A stretch of 13,639 bases of DNA from ChocPot-Mid sp043804925 (GCA_043804925.1 JAZDIP010000102.1:1-13639); one strand, 5' to 3'; numbered from the stretch's first letter, positions 1 through 8,322 are shown. Notes: generated by a model not told the origin, from the sequence alone. Program-made: numbers and translations.

Positions 1-136
1 TTTTCTATTTTCTATTTTCTATTTTCTATTTTCTATTTTCTATTTTCTATTTTCTATTTTCTATTTTCTATTTTCTATTTTCTATTTTCTATTTTCTATT
101 TTCTATTTTCTATTTTCTATTTTCTATTTTCTATTT
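1..136. repeat. Perfect heptanucleotide tandem array, 19 x TTTTCTA (TAGAAAA on the minus strand)
   Basis: The first 133 bases are 19 uninterrupted copies of TTTTCTA, followed by a partial TTT; no copy carries a substitution. The array reaches the window edge, so its true length is unknown. It abuts the 3' end of the minus-strand gene: two bases of that gene's TAA stop come from the partial unit. Since 7 is not a multiple of 3, every three units put a TAG in each minus-strand frame. The plus strand stays open in all frames and would read as a repeating FSIFYFL. Perfect identity suggests recent expansion by replication slippage. It could also mark a contig end or assembly difficulty. Confidence 0.97.
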
Positions 137-2717
137 ATGGGTTTCCATACCATGTCATTATATACCATTGGGTACCGCTGCTTACGAGCAAGCATGCTTC
201 CCAGTCCTGATTTAAAGTTATCTCATCGTCTATCTCACCATCAATATCATATTGTGTAGCACCCCAAAAACTATGAATCCAAACGGTATAGTTTTTATCA
301 TTCTTTTTAATATAGTATTCCTTTCCGGGTACAGTATTGGGAGCAGGCAGGTTGATTGTAAAGTTAACACCAGCCGGACCATCACAGTAAATATGTATGT
401 CTCTTGTTGTTGGCACATAGTTAGTTGTGATGACTGTCATTACATGGTACAAAAATTTATTTATTTCCGTTGGGCTCGTCCACTTTAATATCCCTGCACC
501 GTTATTGACTAGACCTGAATGGATTACATTGTGCCAGGTGGGTAAGGTATAGACTAAATCAGCAACTTGAGACCTTGCTTTCGCTGAAGAATAATTATCG
601 CCTGAGCCCTGTTCTTCATAAATAATAAAATTCGATGCTGCATCATTAGTATTTGACATTTGAATGGCACCGTTGAACACATCGAGCAATTGAACGGGTG
701 TGGTGGTATTAATACCAACTCTGTCCGAAGAAGCATCTACAAAGAAAATATTATCGAGATTGTCGCCGTCTAACCTGAAATCATAATTATTTTTATTATA
801 ATTAAAATGAAATCTGCTGTCTAAAATATAATATGTATTATCAGCAGTCAAAGTATAAGAACTCGAGTTCAATCCTCCCCTAAAAGCATAAGAGTTGTTT
901 CCGGAAAGTAATAGATTTTGCCCTTGAGAAATAGTTGAGAAGTTTCCGACAGCATTGTTGCCTGAACCAAAAGCATAGCTGTAATTTCCGGATGCAATGT
1001 TGCTGTAGCCACCGGGGACTATTGAGTAATCCCCGGAGGCGGTATTAATTTGTCCACCCATGACAGTGGAAAAAGAACCACTTGAAGTGTTGTTCAATCC
1101 TCCTAAAACACTACTGTAAGCATTACCCGTTGTGCTCAGGAATCCAAAATTAATTTGAGTTTTCGTATTTCCTGTCAATGTGTTGCCGTACCGGGATATA
1201 CCCCAATCACCAATAGTATGTAGAACCAAATTGTCCGGTGCAATCAGTTCCCAGTAATATCCAAGCATTAAAAAAGGGTCACCCCAATACAGTTCTCCAT
1301 TGCCGTCGGAAGCCAGTATAAACAAATTGTCGCCATCATCAGGAGGTAAAGTAAATGTCATGCTTGCAGTAGAAGAAGAGTTTGCAATGAATCCAAGCTG
1401 GAAGTCAGTGAGTCCCTGCTCTGAAAAAATATTAAGTCTCCCGTGAGTACCTTCGCCGCCTGTCCTTAAAGTACCTACAACATCCAAATCATAGCTTGGA
1501 GCATTGGTACCTACACCCAGTCTATTATTCGGAACATCCCACCATAAATTATCGTCACCGCTTATTGTCCTGGAAGTCAGCCAAAAAGCGACCTGTGTTG
1601 GGTCACCGTCCCCAAAGGGTCCGCTTTGAGTAAAGGACTTCCATCCACCTACTGCTCCTATATATCCCTCAAAATCGTTAGTTATGGGATTCCACCTTAC
1701 AGTACCTTCTATAGGTGCTACAAGAGTATTTGTACCTATTGTCATTGCTCCGTCAATATCCAAAGTTTCATTCGGACTGGATGTACCAATACCTAAACGT
1801 GTATCAGAATAATCAAAGAACAGATTGAAATCACCCGATAGGAAAGTAGAGGATTCCCAAAATGTTACCTGTCCGTCTGCACCTTTTCCGGATAATGTCC
1901 CGCTTGTGAAAGAGACCCAATTGCCATCCATATATCCCTCAAAGTCTGAACCTGACCATCTTATATTTCCTTCTTCTGTTATGCTTGTATTTCCAACTAT
2001 AATGCCACCGCCAACAGTTAGTTTTTCACCCGGAGGCAAGCTTGCACCAATGCCGATTCCGAGGTTGAAATTTGTCATATCAACAAATAAATCATTAGAA
2101 CCGCTGATTGAATTTGTACCCGTCCAAAAAGTTACCTGCCCGGGAGCTCCGGTTCCGGTGAGAGTAGTACTTGTGAATGAATACCAATAAGTTCCGTCAA
2201 AACCTTCAAAATCCGTACCCGTCCAACGGATTGTTCCGGGTAATTCGGTAGTAGTGTTTCCAACCCTGATAGCTCCGGCAATATCCAATGTTTCTCCCGG
2301 TGTCGTTGTACCAACACCGAGTTCGGAATCGGAGTAATCATAAAACAAATCATTTACACCGGTTAGTGTACCCGAACTTCCCCAAAGAGCAACCTGTCCG
2401 TCAGTTCCGTCACCATACACTAAAAAGCTGATTTTTAATGCCGCCCACTTGCGCCAGACAACATCGGGAGCATCCCAATACCAAAAACCATCGGAATTAT
2501 CCGTCTGATAAATCAGCAGACTGTTTGCAGGTGCACCCAAAGCAGTTCTTTGAGCAAGAGTAAACCGAACATTTAAAAATCCCTGCGTAGTAGAAAATAA
2601 ATCGAGCAGAGCAGTATTGTCCGGTGTTAACGTACCAATACCGACATTGTTCGTCTGACCAAACAAAGCCATGCCGGATAACATCATTATTAATACTATT
2701 TTATAAATTCTGCTCAT
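135..2717 (-). CDS. Secreted modular fibre/adhesin-like protein, paralogue A (YadA-type head repeats, phage-fibre-like C-terminus)
   Basis: An 860-residue exported protein of unknown function, probably a surface fibre or adhesin. Residues 1-20 form a Sec signal peptide, with likely cleavage after MALFG. Residues 24-90 are the 'VGIGT-TP ... GFLNVRF ... LLIYQ ... FWYWD' module seen at the front of many Bacteroidota exported proteins. Tandem modules of 86-92 residues begin at 104, 190 and 279; a fourth, degenerate one begins at 371. Residues 534-615 carry YadA/Hep_Hag-like repeats (GGLNNTSSGSFS, GGQINTASGDYS, GGYSNIASGNYS). A further VGINTTTP unit lies near 667. The last 100 residues, with 'INLPAPNTVPGKEYYIKK ... 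DIDGEIDDE ... GTQWYI', resemble phage tail-fibre C-terminal domains. There is no T9SS sorting domain, translocator barrel or evident S74 chaperone. The ATG lies 34 bases below the stop of its paralogue, so the two are probably co-transcribed. The gene is intact; its role is inferred only. Confidence 0.9.
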   Translation of the reverse strand: MSRIYKIVLIMMLSGMALFGQTNNVGIGTLTPDNTALLDLFSTTQGFLNVRFTLAQRTALGAPANSLLIYQTDNSDGFWYWDAPDVVWRKWAALKISFLVYGDGTDGQVALWGSSGTLTGVNDLFYDYSDSELGVGTTTPGETLDIAGAIRVGNTTTELPGTIRWTGTDFEGFDGTYWYSFTSTTLTGTGAPGQVTFWTGTNSISGSNDLFVDMTNFNLGIGIGASLPPGEKLTVGGGIIVGNTSITEEGNIRWSGSDFEGYMDGNWVSFTSGTLSGKGADGQVTFWESSTFLSGDFNLFFDYSDTRLGIGTSSPNETLDIDGAMTIGTNTLVAPIEGTVRWNPITNDFEGYIGAVGGWKSFTQSGPFGDGDPTQVAFWLTSRTISGDDNLWWDVPNNRLGVGTNAPSYDLDVVGTLRTGGEGTHGRLNIFSEQGLTDFQLGFIANSSSTASMTFTLPPDDGDNLFILASDGNGELYWGDPFLMLGYYWELIAPDNLVLHTIGDWGISRYGNTLTGNTKTQINFGFLSTTGNAYSSVLGGLNNTSSGSFSTVMGGQINTASGDYSIVPGGYSNIASGNYSYAFGSGNNAVGNFSTISQGQNLLLSGNNSYAFRGGLNSSSYTLTADNTYYILDSRFHFNYNKNNYDFRLDGDNLDNIFFVDASSDRVGINTTTPVQLLDVFNGAIQMSNTNDAASNFIIYEEQGSGDNYSSAKARSQVADLVYTLPTWHNVIHSGLVNNGAGILKWTSPTEINKFLYHVMTVITTNYVPTTRDIHIYCDGPAGVNFTINLPAPNTVPGKEYYIKKNDKNYTVWIHSFWGATQYDIDGEIDDEITLNQDWEACLLVSSGTQWYIMTWYGNP
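1383..2408 (-). repeat. Tandem 86-92-residue modules in paralogue A
   Basis: Three full modules and one degenerate one encode residues 104-445. Each full module has the order 'G--GQV-FW ... L-G--NLF-D ... LG-GT--P-E-L-I-G-I-VGNT ... G-I-RW---DFEGY-G--W-SFT---L-G'. The fourth keeps the QVAFW and LGVGTNAP parts, then changes to 'GRLNIFSEQGLTDFQLGF'. The same order (three full, then one degenerate ending in FYSEQGPTDYQ) occurs in the neighbouring paralogue, so the repeat array predates the gene duplication. Divergence between units suggests the repeats are old rather than freshly amplified. Confidence 0.85.
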
Positions 2718-2751
2718 CTATATTTTTCATTAACTATAAACCATTGAAAAC

Positions 2752-5400
2752 CTAGTTCCCATAACTTGAGTAAATAAACCAAGCAGTTCCGTTACTGACA
2801 CACATAGTTCCGCCATTCAGGAACTTCATTTTAAAATCAGCCGCACCGTCAATTCTTTCAGCACCCGCAGGGTCAATTGTTACGTAAAATCCAACACCAC
2901 CGGGAGACATCTTTTTTATAAAATATCTTTTACCCGGAGCAGTTGCGGCGGGTGGAAGTGTTATCGTAGCGGGAGCCAAATTTCTTACTAAAATATGGAC
3001 ATTGTAAAGAGATGGAGTATAACTTCCGGGAACAGTAACAACTGTTGCTCTCAAATATCCTTTAACCTGGTCGGGGGTAGCCCATTCGAGGATACCATTC
3101 CCATAATTAAACAAAGCCGAATGAGGTACTTTGTGGTCAGGCGGAAGTTTGTAAATTAAGCTAACTGTCTGTGATGTAGCTGAAAATGACGAATAATTTG
3201 TACCACTGCTTACCGGTTCCTGAAATCGTAAAGCTGTTGCAGTACTGGAATTATTAGTCAAAGCAACATTACCTTTCACTTCCAGCAAATGTCCCGGAGT
3301 ATCAGTATTTAATCCGATTTTATCGGCAGAAGCATCAACATACATAACATTATCGTTGTTGTCCCCGTCAATCCTGAAATCGGCATCGGCATTGCCGTCA
3401 TTGAAATGGAAGTTGGCATCCAAAATATTGAATGTTTCATCAACTATAGAAGGTAAAGAGTAAGGAGCAGTACTTAATCCCCCTCTAAAAGCATAAGACC
3501 TGTTTCCTGCCATGTCGAGATTTTGTCCGTTTTCAATAATCGTATAAACTCCGCTAACATCATTATTGAAACCCGATAAACGGTTATAATTTCCGGAAGC
3601 AAAGTTTTGGCTGCCTCCAAAAATATAAGCATAGTTTCCATTCGACTGATTAGCTTCACCACCGCTGATAAATCCATAGAAGGCATTAATTGAATTATTT
3701 AATCCACCGGCTATCATAGCTGAAGTACCTCTTGAATTACTATTAACACCAAAATTTACCTGTGAAATTATCATTGCCGGTGTTGCACCTGTAATAACAG
3801 CGCTGTATCTCGCAAGACCCCAGTCCTGATATGTTTCGAGAACATCCTGGCGCGGTGCAGGTTTCAACTGCCAGAAATCACCCAATGCGACCAATGGTTC
3901 ATCCCAATAAAGATTCCCTGCACCATCCGTTATTAAAGCGTCATTAGGATTCCCGTAATTTGCAGGAAAAGTATAAATAGTGTTTTGTGTCATGGTTGAA
4001 CTGGGTTTTACAAAGACCTGATAGTCGGTAGGTCCCTGCTCCGAATAAAAGATAAACTGCCCGCTTTTCCCATCACCTCCTACCATAATAGTGCCATCAA
4101 CTTCCAAGGGATAGGCAGGTGAGTTTGTTTTTACTCCGTGCCTTTTGTTGGTTAGGTCAAAAAAGTTATCATCACTGCCGCGAACCTCTGCTGCCGGTGC
4201 CGGAGCATGCCAATAAGCTATCTGACCGTTTGTTCCTGTTCCAATCATGCTCGATACCTTAGTGAAAGAGAGCCATGAACCACCATCGTATCCCTCGAAA
4301 TCCGAACCATTCCAGCGGATTGTTCCTGTAACTGTTGCACTTTCAGCAGTTGTGTTTCCTACTTTGACACCACCGGCTATATCGAGTGCCTCTCTTGGAG
4401 TCATAGTTCCCAAACCAAGAAAAGTATTTGATTCATCATAATATAAATCATTATCACCGGTCAAATTAGAGGGGCTGTTCCAAAAGGTAACCTGAGTCGG
4501 AGTACCGGAACCTGTTAAAGTACTCGATGTAAAAGAAAGCCATTGAGTTCCGTTCCAACCTTCAAAGTCACTGGTCCCCGAGTTCCATCTGAAACCGCCG
4601 GGATTAGTTGCATTAGTAAATCCAACCCTGATGCCTCCTACTACTTCGAGCTGTTCCCGGGGTGTAGTCGTACCAATACCCAACCAATTATTGGTCACAT
4701 CCCAAAATAATCTGTCGTCACCGGCAAGAAAAGTAGAGCTTTCCCAGTATGTAACCTGTCCTGCTTCACCATCCCCGGCAAGATTCTTTTTTGTAAAAGA
4801 TTTCCATCCGGTAGTGGTATAACCTTCGAAATCATCTCCGGTCCATCGGATTGCACCCAGATTAGTATTTGTTGTATTTTGAACTCTCAAGCCACCGGTA
4901 ATTTCCAGTGTCTCTCTTGGAGTATTTGTTCCTATCCCTAAACGATTAGTAGTAGAATTCCAGAATAAATTGTCATCACCGGTAACCGTACTCGAAGAAG
5001 TCCAGTAGCCAACCTGTCCGGGGGCTCCTGAGCCATACACATAATTCCCGGTTAAAGAGGTTCCAATCCAGAGCCATTGAGTACCATCCCAGTAATAGAA
5101 ACCGTCAAGACCGTCAAGCTGGTATATTAGTAGTCCCGTTGCCGGTGAAGCGATTGCATCACGTTCGATGTTTGTCATGCGTGGAACTAAAAATCCTTTT
5201 TCTGTTGAATATAGTTCTAAGATTGCAGAAGCATCGGGAGTTGATGTATTAATACCCACAGCATAAGATTGAGAATAGAGAATTTTTGTTGAAGATAATA
5301 CAATAGAAACCAAAAACAAAAACTTTGTCAAGATTTTTGTATATTTGATTAAAATTTTAATATTTCTAAATTCTGTATATTTTTTTCTATTCAATATCAT
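2752..5400 (-). CDS. Secreted modular fibre/adhesin-like protein, paralogue B (YadA-type head repeats, phage-fibre-like C-terminus)
   Basis: Paralogue of the next gene downstream, with the same domain order; 882 residues from the ATG at 5398-5400. The N-terminus is long (MILNRKKYTEF...), with the hydrophobic signal segment near residues 26-44 ending in LYSQ. A TTG at 5329-5331 would give a more typical signal peptide starting (M)TKFLFLVSIVLSS. The frame also extends up to a TTG at 5436. Residues 47-112 are the 'VGINTSTP ... GFLVPRMTNIERDAIASPATGLLIY' module. Tandem modules begin at 125, 211 and 299, with a degenerate one at 389. YadA-like GG--N---G-Y repeats span about 562-641. The C-terminus, with 'ITLPPAATAPGKRYFIKK ... 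VTIDPAGAERIDGA ... SNGTAWFI', matches a domain type common in phage tail fibres. No T9SS sorting domain is present. It is probably the first gene of a two-gene unit. Function is inferred from architecture only. Confidence 0.88.
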   Translation of the reverse strand: MILNRKKYTEFRNIKILIKYTKILTKFLFLVSIVLSSTKILYSQSYAVGINTSTPDASAILELYSTEKGFLVPRMTNIERDAIASPATGLLIYQLDGLDGFYYWDGTQWLWIGTSLTGNYVYGSGAPGQVGYWTSSSTVTGDDNLFWNSTTNRLGIGTNTPRETLEITGGLRVQNTTNTNLGAIRWTGDDFEGYTTTGWKSFTKKNLAGDGEAGQVTYWESSTFLAGDDRLFWDVTNNWLGIGTTTPREQLEVVGGIRVGFTNATNPGGFRWNSGTSDFEGWNGTQWLSFTSSTLTGSGTPTQVTFWNSPSNLTGDNDLYYDESNTFLGLGTMTPREALDIAGGVKVGNTTAESATVTGTIRWNGSDFEGYDGGSWLSFTKVSSMIGTGTNGQIAYWHAPAPAAEVRGSDDNFFDLTNKRHGVKTNSPAYPLEVDGTIMVGGDGKSGQFIFYSEQGPTDYQVFVKPSSTMTQNTIYTFPANYGNPNDALITDGAGNLYWDEPLVALGDFWQLKPAPRQDVLETYQDWGLARYSAVITGATPAMIISQVNFGVNSNSRGTSAMIAGGLNNSINAFYGFISGGEANQSNGNYAYIFGGSQNFASGNYNRLSGFNNDVSGVYTIIENGQNLDMAGNRSYAFRGGLSTAPYSLPSIVDETFNILDANFHFNDGNADADFRIDGDNNDNVMYVDASADKIGLNTDTPGHLLEVKGNVALTNNSSTATALRFQEPVSSGTNYSSFSATSQTVSLIYKLPPDHKVPHSALFNYGNGILEWATPDQVKGYLRATVVTVPGSYTPSLYNVHILVRNLAPATITLPPAATAPGKRYFIKKMSPGGVGFYVTIDPAGAERIDGAADFKMKFLNGGTMCVSNGTAWFIYSSYGN
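4012..5028 (-). repeat. Tandem 86-90-residue modules in paralogue B
   Basis: Three full copies and one degenerate copy, with starts spaced 86, 88 and 90 codons apart, encode units such as 'GEAGQVTYWESSTFLAGDD ... LGIGTTTPREQLEVVGGI ... WNGTQWLSFT'. The last copy diverges after QIAYWHAPAP into 'SGQFIFYSEQGPTDYQVFV', as in the paralogue. The unit combines a '-GTTTP-E-L-V-GGI-VG' strand pattern with a 'F-WN--T-DFEG-NGT-W-SFT' pattern, both familiar from phage and bacterial fibre proteins. Confidence 0.85.
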
Positions 5401-5570
5401 TAAAAAAATAATTAAATCAAAAATTCTATATTCCAATTAAGCAATATACGAATTATATTAAATTTTATTAATAAAAAATTTTATTATTCATATAAATTAT
5501 ATTCAATCTTTTCTAAATTACTCAATTATTGGAAAAAATGAAAATAAAATTAATTTTCCCCAACATAGAA

Positions 5571-5595
5571 ATGCCTCAAAAAAAATTCGAGGCAT
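5571..5595 (-). terminator. Hairpin, candidate terminator downstream of the T9SS cargo gene
   Basis: ATGCCTC (5571-5577) and GAGGCAT (5589-5595) form a perfect 7-bp stem. On the minus strand the stem can extend by one G-U and two A-U pairs, leaving a five-T loop. It lies 34 bases beyond the stop of the propeller gene and is the only strong hairpin before the next gene. The U-tract after the stem is weak (TTTCTAT); a stronger T-run lies before it. Intrinsic termination is therefore plausible but not certain. Confidence 0.45.
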
Positions 5596-5603
5596 GAAAA
5601 AAA

Positions 5604-5636
5604 TTAGAACTGAACATTGATGCCAAGTCCTAATCT
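5604..5636 (-). other. Possible remnant of an outer-membrane beta-barrel C-terminus (RLGLGINVQF-stop)
   Basis: Read on the minus strand in a frame different from the upstream gene, this stretch encodes ten residues, RLGLGINVQF, and then TAA. An alternating strand ending in a terminal Phe is the usual C-terminal signature of outer-membrane beta-barrels. An in-frame TAA lies just before it (5637-5639), so it cannot be part of a longer intact gene. It overlaps the last codons and TAG of the propeller gene and is followed by the hairpin. It may be the scar of a deleted or replaced gene, or chance. Confidence 0.3.
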
Positions 5637-8167
5637 TTAATTAGCTTAAAGTAGTAACTGTTATTTGGTAACTTACAATGTATTATGTACATTCCTTTAG
5701 ACAACGCTTCCAAATTCAACTTAAAAGTTTGGTTAACTCCTAATTTAACTTGAGTATTAAGCATCTCTGTACCCATTAAATTTAGGATAGAAAATGAGAT
5801 GTTCTCAATGCTTTCAATATCCGTTGTTACTAAAGACAGGTCAATATTTGTATAATCCCCTGCAGGATTAGGGTAAACACTTACATAACCTGAATAATAA
5901 TCATTTACATCAGTTAATTCCACTCTTACTGCTTCGGAAATATTCGAACAATTTAATTCAGTGAAAATCTCACATTTATACCATCCGTTTTCCAAAGGTT
6001 TATAAGTTTTTTGTGATGCACCTTCGATAATTTCATCATTGAGATACCAGACATATATAGCTGCATCTGATGGACAGAATAAAACATCTCCATTATAAAG
6101 TAAATTCGGTTTGGCAGGTTTCGACTCAACATTAATGGAAACCGTATCCGAAACAGCTTCGAAACCAAAATTATTTTGTACTTTCACCCAGTAATAACCT
6201 TTGCTCCAGATAGTATCAAATCTCGCTTTGCTTCCATCCGACCAAAGATATTTTTCAAATCCGCCTCCGGCATCCAAAACACAAAATTCGCCTTCGCAAA
6301 ACTCGTTTTTTCCGATTAGGGTTAAAACCGGCGGCTGTGGCTTTAGGTCTTTGTATGTACCGGTACTTCTGTAGCATCCTCCTTCTTTTGTACCTGCAAA
6401 AACAAATCCTGATTTACTAACAAAAAAGTTTGTTACTTTGTACTTGCTTATACCGCTTTGGTCATACAACCCACTCCAAGTATCACCATTATCAATAGTC
6501 CTGTAAATTCCCGGAACATTTTTCAATCCTGCAAAAACAGTATCCTTCTCAAGTGAGATAAGACTTGTAACCTGGCTGGTTAATGTTCCCATTGATTTTG
6601 CCCATAGCACACCATTATCTCTCGAACGGTAAACGCCAATATTAGTTGCTGCCAAAATCATTCTATCCTCATCTTTGAATTCCAGTGAACTGACATTGTT
6701 AATCCCAATATCAATTGTCGTAATTTTCCTCCATTCGTCAAAAGGTGCTTTTCTGTATAATCCATTTTCCTTTGTTCCGGCATATATATAATTACTATCA
6801 ACGACAATCATTGATAATATCTCCTGCTTTTCAATGTCTCCTCCATTCATTTGCAACCATCTGTCCTCGGATGTTTTCCAAATCCCTTTACTAACGGTTC
6901 CTGCATAAACAGTTCCAGTGCTATCAATTACTAAAGTATTTATTTTTTCATTGTTTAATTCGGGATTTGAAAATTTTTGCCATGTACTTGTTGCATTTTC
7001 AAGGTAATAAAGTCCTTTTTCCGTACCGGCTATTATTCCCTCATCATTAGTCGAAATAAGACAAGTAATTTTTGTAACAGCTTCGAGACCTTTGTTGTTC
7101 GCTTCCCAAGATAATCCAAAATTAGATGACTTATAAATTCCAATATCGGTAGCAGAATATAATACATTGCCAATTTCAACGAAGCCATTTACATTTTGTA
7201 TGGCTAAACCCTCAACACTCCTGAGCAATTCATTATTTTCGAACTTAAAAAATGCACGTGTAGTTCCAAAAAATAATTGAGCATTAAAGCTTTTCATAGT
7301 CTGAACATATTGGGCATCTATATTATCGGGTACATTTTGCCAATTAATATCATCAATACTGCTAAATTTCAATCCTTCGGTTAATGTACTTATATATAAT
7401 TTATCTTCGAATTTCTCAATATACATTACAGAAGTTTCCTCGTTCAAACCGGTATTAGCCCATTGCCAGTTAATTCCAAAATCCTTACTTATGAAAACGC
7501 CTTTGCTTGTAACAGCAAAAAGTTCATTACTTGCTTCATCGAAAAATAACTTGTTGACTTTTCCGGTCTCATCGTTTATCTTCAGCCATTTCTTACCTTC
7601 GTCACTGCTTTTAAATATTCCTCTGTCTGTACCGGCAAATACAATATTTTTGACTAAGCTAAGGGTATTTATATTTTCTTCGGGAAGCAAACCGGTATTG
7701 TAATTCGACCAGTTTTCACCACCGTTTGTGCTTCTGAAAATTGCCTTTCCCAGCGAACCAACAATAAAAGTATTGTCCTTGATTTTTAGTATTGTCTTAA
7801 AACTTAAATGTTCTGATAATCCAATACCGATGCTTGTCCAATTCCCGTTTTCTTTTCTTCTCAAAATTCCCAAAGAATCCGTAAGGGCAAATAAATCACC
7901 ATTATTATTAAGGTATATTGAATTAACTCTCGAATTAAATTTAAGAATATTATCGTTCAATGAAGTCCATTTTTCTTCATTGTTTTGTTTGCGATATACA
8001 CCGGATGTAAGAGTAGAGATGTATAAATCACCTGAATTTTCATCGGCACTTATACAACTGATACTTGCACCAAAAGGTCCATCGGTTTTTTTCCAGTAAT
8101 CTGCTGCATATATATTCTCATAAAAACAAGAGAATAATATTATTAATAGAATTAAATATGCTTTCAT
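5630..8167 (-). CDS. T9SS-secreted Asp-box/YCF48-like beta-propeller protein with Ig-like domains
   Basis: An 845-residue extracellular or surface protein predicted to leave the cell by the type IX secretion system. A signal peptide covers residues 1-21 (hydrophobic core LILLIILFSC, cleavage near IYA-A). Residues 25-605 are propeller repeats with Asp-box motifs: STNGGENW at 146, SSDEGKKW at 187, SKDFGINW at 227, SSNFGLSW at 347, SRDNGVLW at 515 and TIDNGDTW at 557. Between them recur 'AGT--GIY-S' strands typical of sialidase/YCF48/sortilin-like propellers. Residues 610-757 hold two Ig/PKD-like segments (LDAGGGFEKYLWSDGS; VWYLNDEIIEGASQKTY). Residues 758-845 are a type A sorting domain (VYPNPAGD at 764, ending in YYFKLIKD), normally removed on export. 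I chose the ATG at 8165-8167 because it starts the signal peptide and has GGGGG five bases upstream; the frame extends to a TTG at 8224. No enzymatic residues were recognised; a binding or adhesion role is likely. Confidence 0.93.
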   Translation of the reverse strand: MKAYLILLIILFSCFYENIYAADYWKKTDGPFGASISCISADENSGDLYISTLTSGVYRKQNNEEKWTSLNDNILKFNSRVNSIYLNNNGDLFALTDSLGILRRKENGNWTSIGIGLSEHLSFKTILKIKDNTFIVGSLGKAIFRSTNGGENWSNYNTGLLPEENINTLSLVKNIVFAGTDRGIFKSSDEGKKWLKINDETGKVNKLFFDEASNELFAVTSKGVFISKDFGINWQWANTGLNEETSVMYIEKFEDKLYISTLTEGLKFSSIDDINWQNVPDNIDAQYVQTMKSFNAQLFFGTTRAFFKFENNELLRSVEGLAIQNVNGFVEIGNVLYSATDIGIYKSSNFGLSWEANNKGLEAVTKITCLISTNDEGIIAGTEKGLYYLENATSTWQKFSNPELNNEKINTLVIDSTGTVYAGTVSKGIWKTSEDRWLQMNGGDIEKQEILSMIVVDSNYIYAGTKENGLYRKAPFDEWRKITTIDIGINNVSSLEFKDEDRMILAATNIGVYRSRDNGVLWAKSMGTLTSQVTSLISLEKDTVFAGLKNVPGIYRTIDNGDTWSGLYDQSGISKYKVTNFFVSKSGFVFAGTKEGGCYRSTGTYKDLKPQPPVLTLIGKNEFCEGEFCVLDAGGGFEKYLWSDGSKARFDTIWSKGYYWVKVQNNFGFEAVSDTVSINVESKPAKPNLLYNGDVLFCPSDAAIYVWYLNDEIIEGASQKTYKPLENGWYKCEIFTELNCSNISEAVRVELTDVNDYYSGYVSVYPNPAGDYTNIDLSLVTTDIESIENISFSILNLMGTEMLNTQVKLGVNQTFKLNLEALSKGMYIIHCKLPNNSYYFKLIKD

Positions 8168-8322
8168 TTTTTCCCCCAAAACAAAATTTCGTAAAATTAA
8201 TTTCTTTTCATTTTTCTTTGACAATTTAATGAATATTAATTAATAATACAAGTAATTTTATGAATTTTTTTAAATTTTAATTATTTATTATTTCATTCTT
8301 TATGCTCGATAAATATTTCTCG

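Noticed and set aside
1..136. CRISPR array
   Set aside because: The repeat is a 7-bp unit with no spacers, so it is a simple tandem repeat.
1..213. Plus-strand coding reading of the heptamer array (FSIFYFL repeat)
   Set aside because: All three frames are open only because the unit has no stop; no start or downstream domain supports a protein.
1825..2190. Plus-strand open frame of 121 codons opposite paralogue A
   Set aside because: It mirrors the repeat modules on the other strand, as do frames at similar places opposite paralogue B; a by-product of repeat composition.
135..5400. Prophage structural genes as the explanation for the paralogue pair
   Set aside because: Both proteins have Sec signal peptides, and no capsid, terminase, baseplate or integrase gene is present; neighbours are bacterial exported proteins and xseAB.
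7728..8099. Plus-strand open frame of 123 codons opposite the T9SS cargo gene
   Set aside because: It lies entirely opposite a gene with signal peptide, Asp-boxes and sorting domain; its translation shows no recognisable motif or signal.
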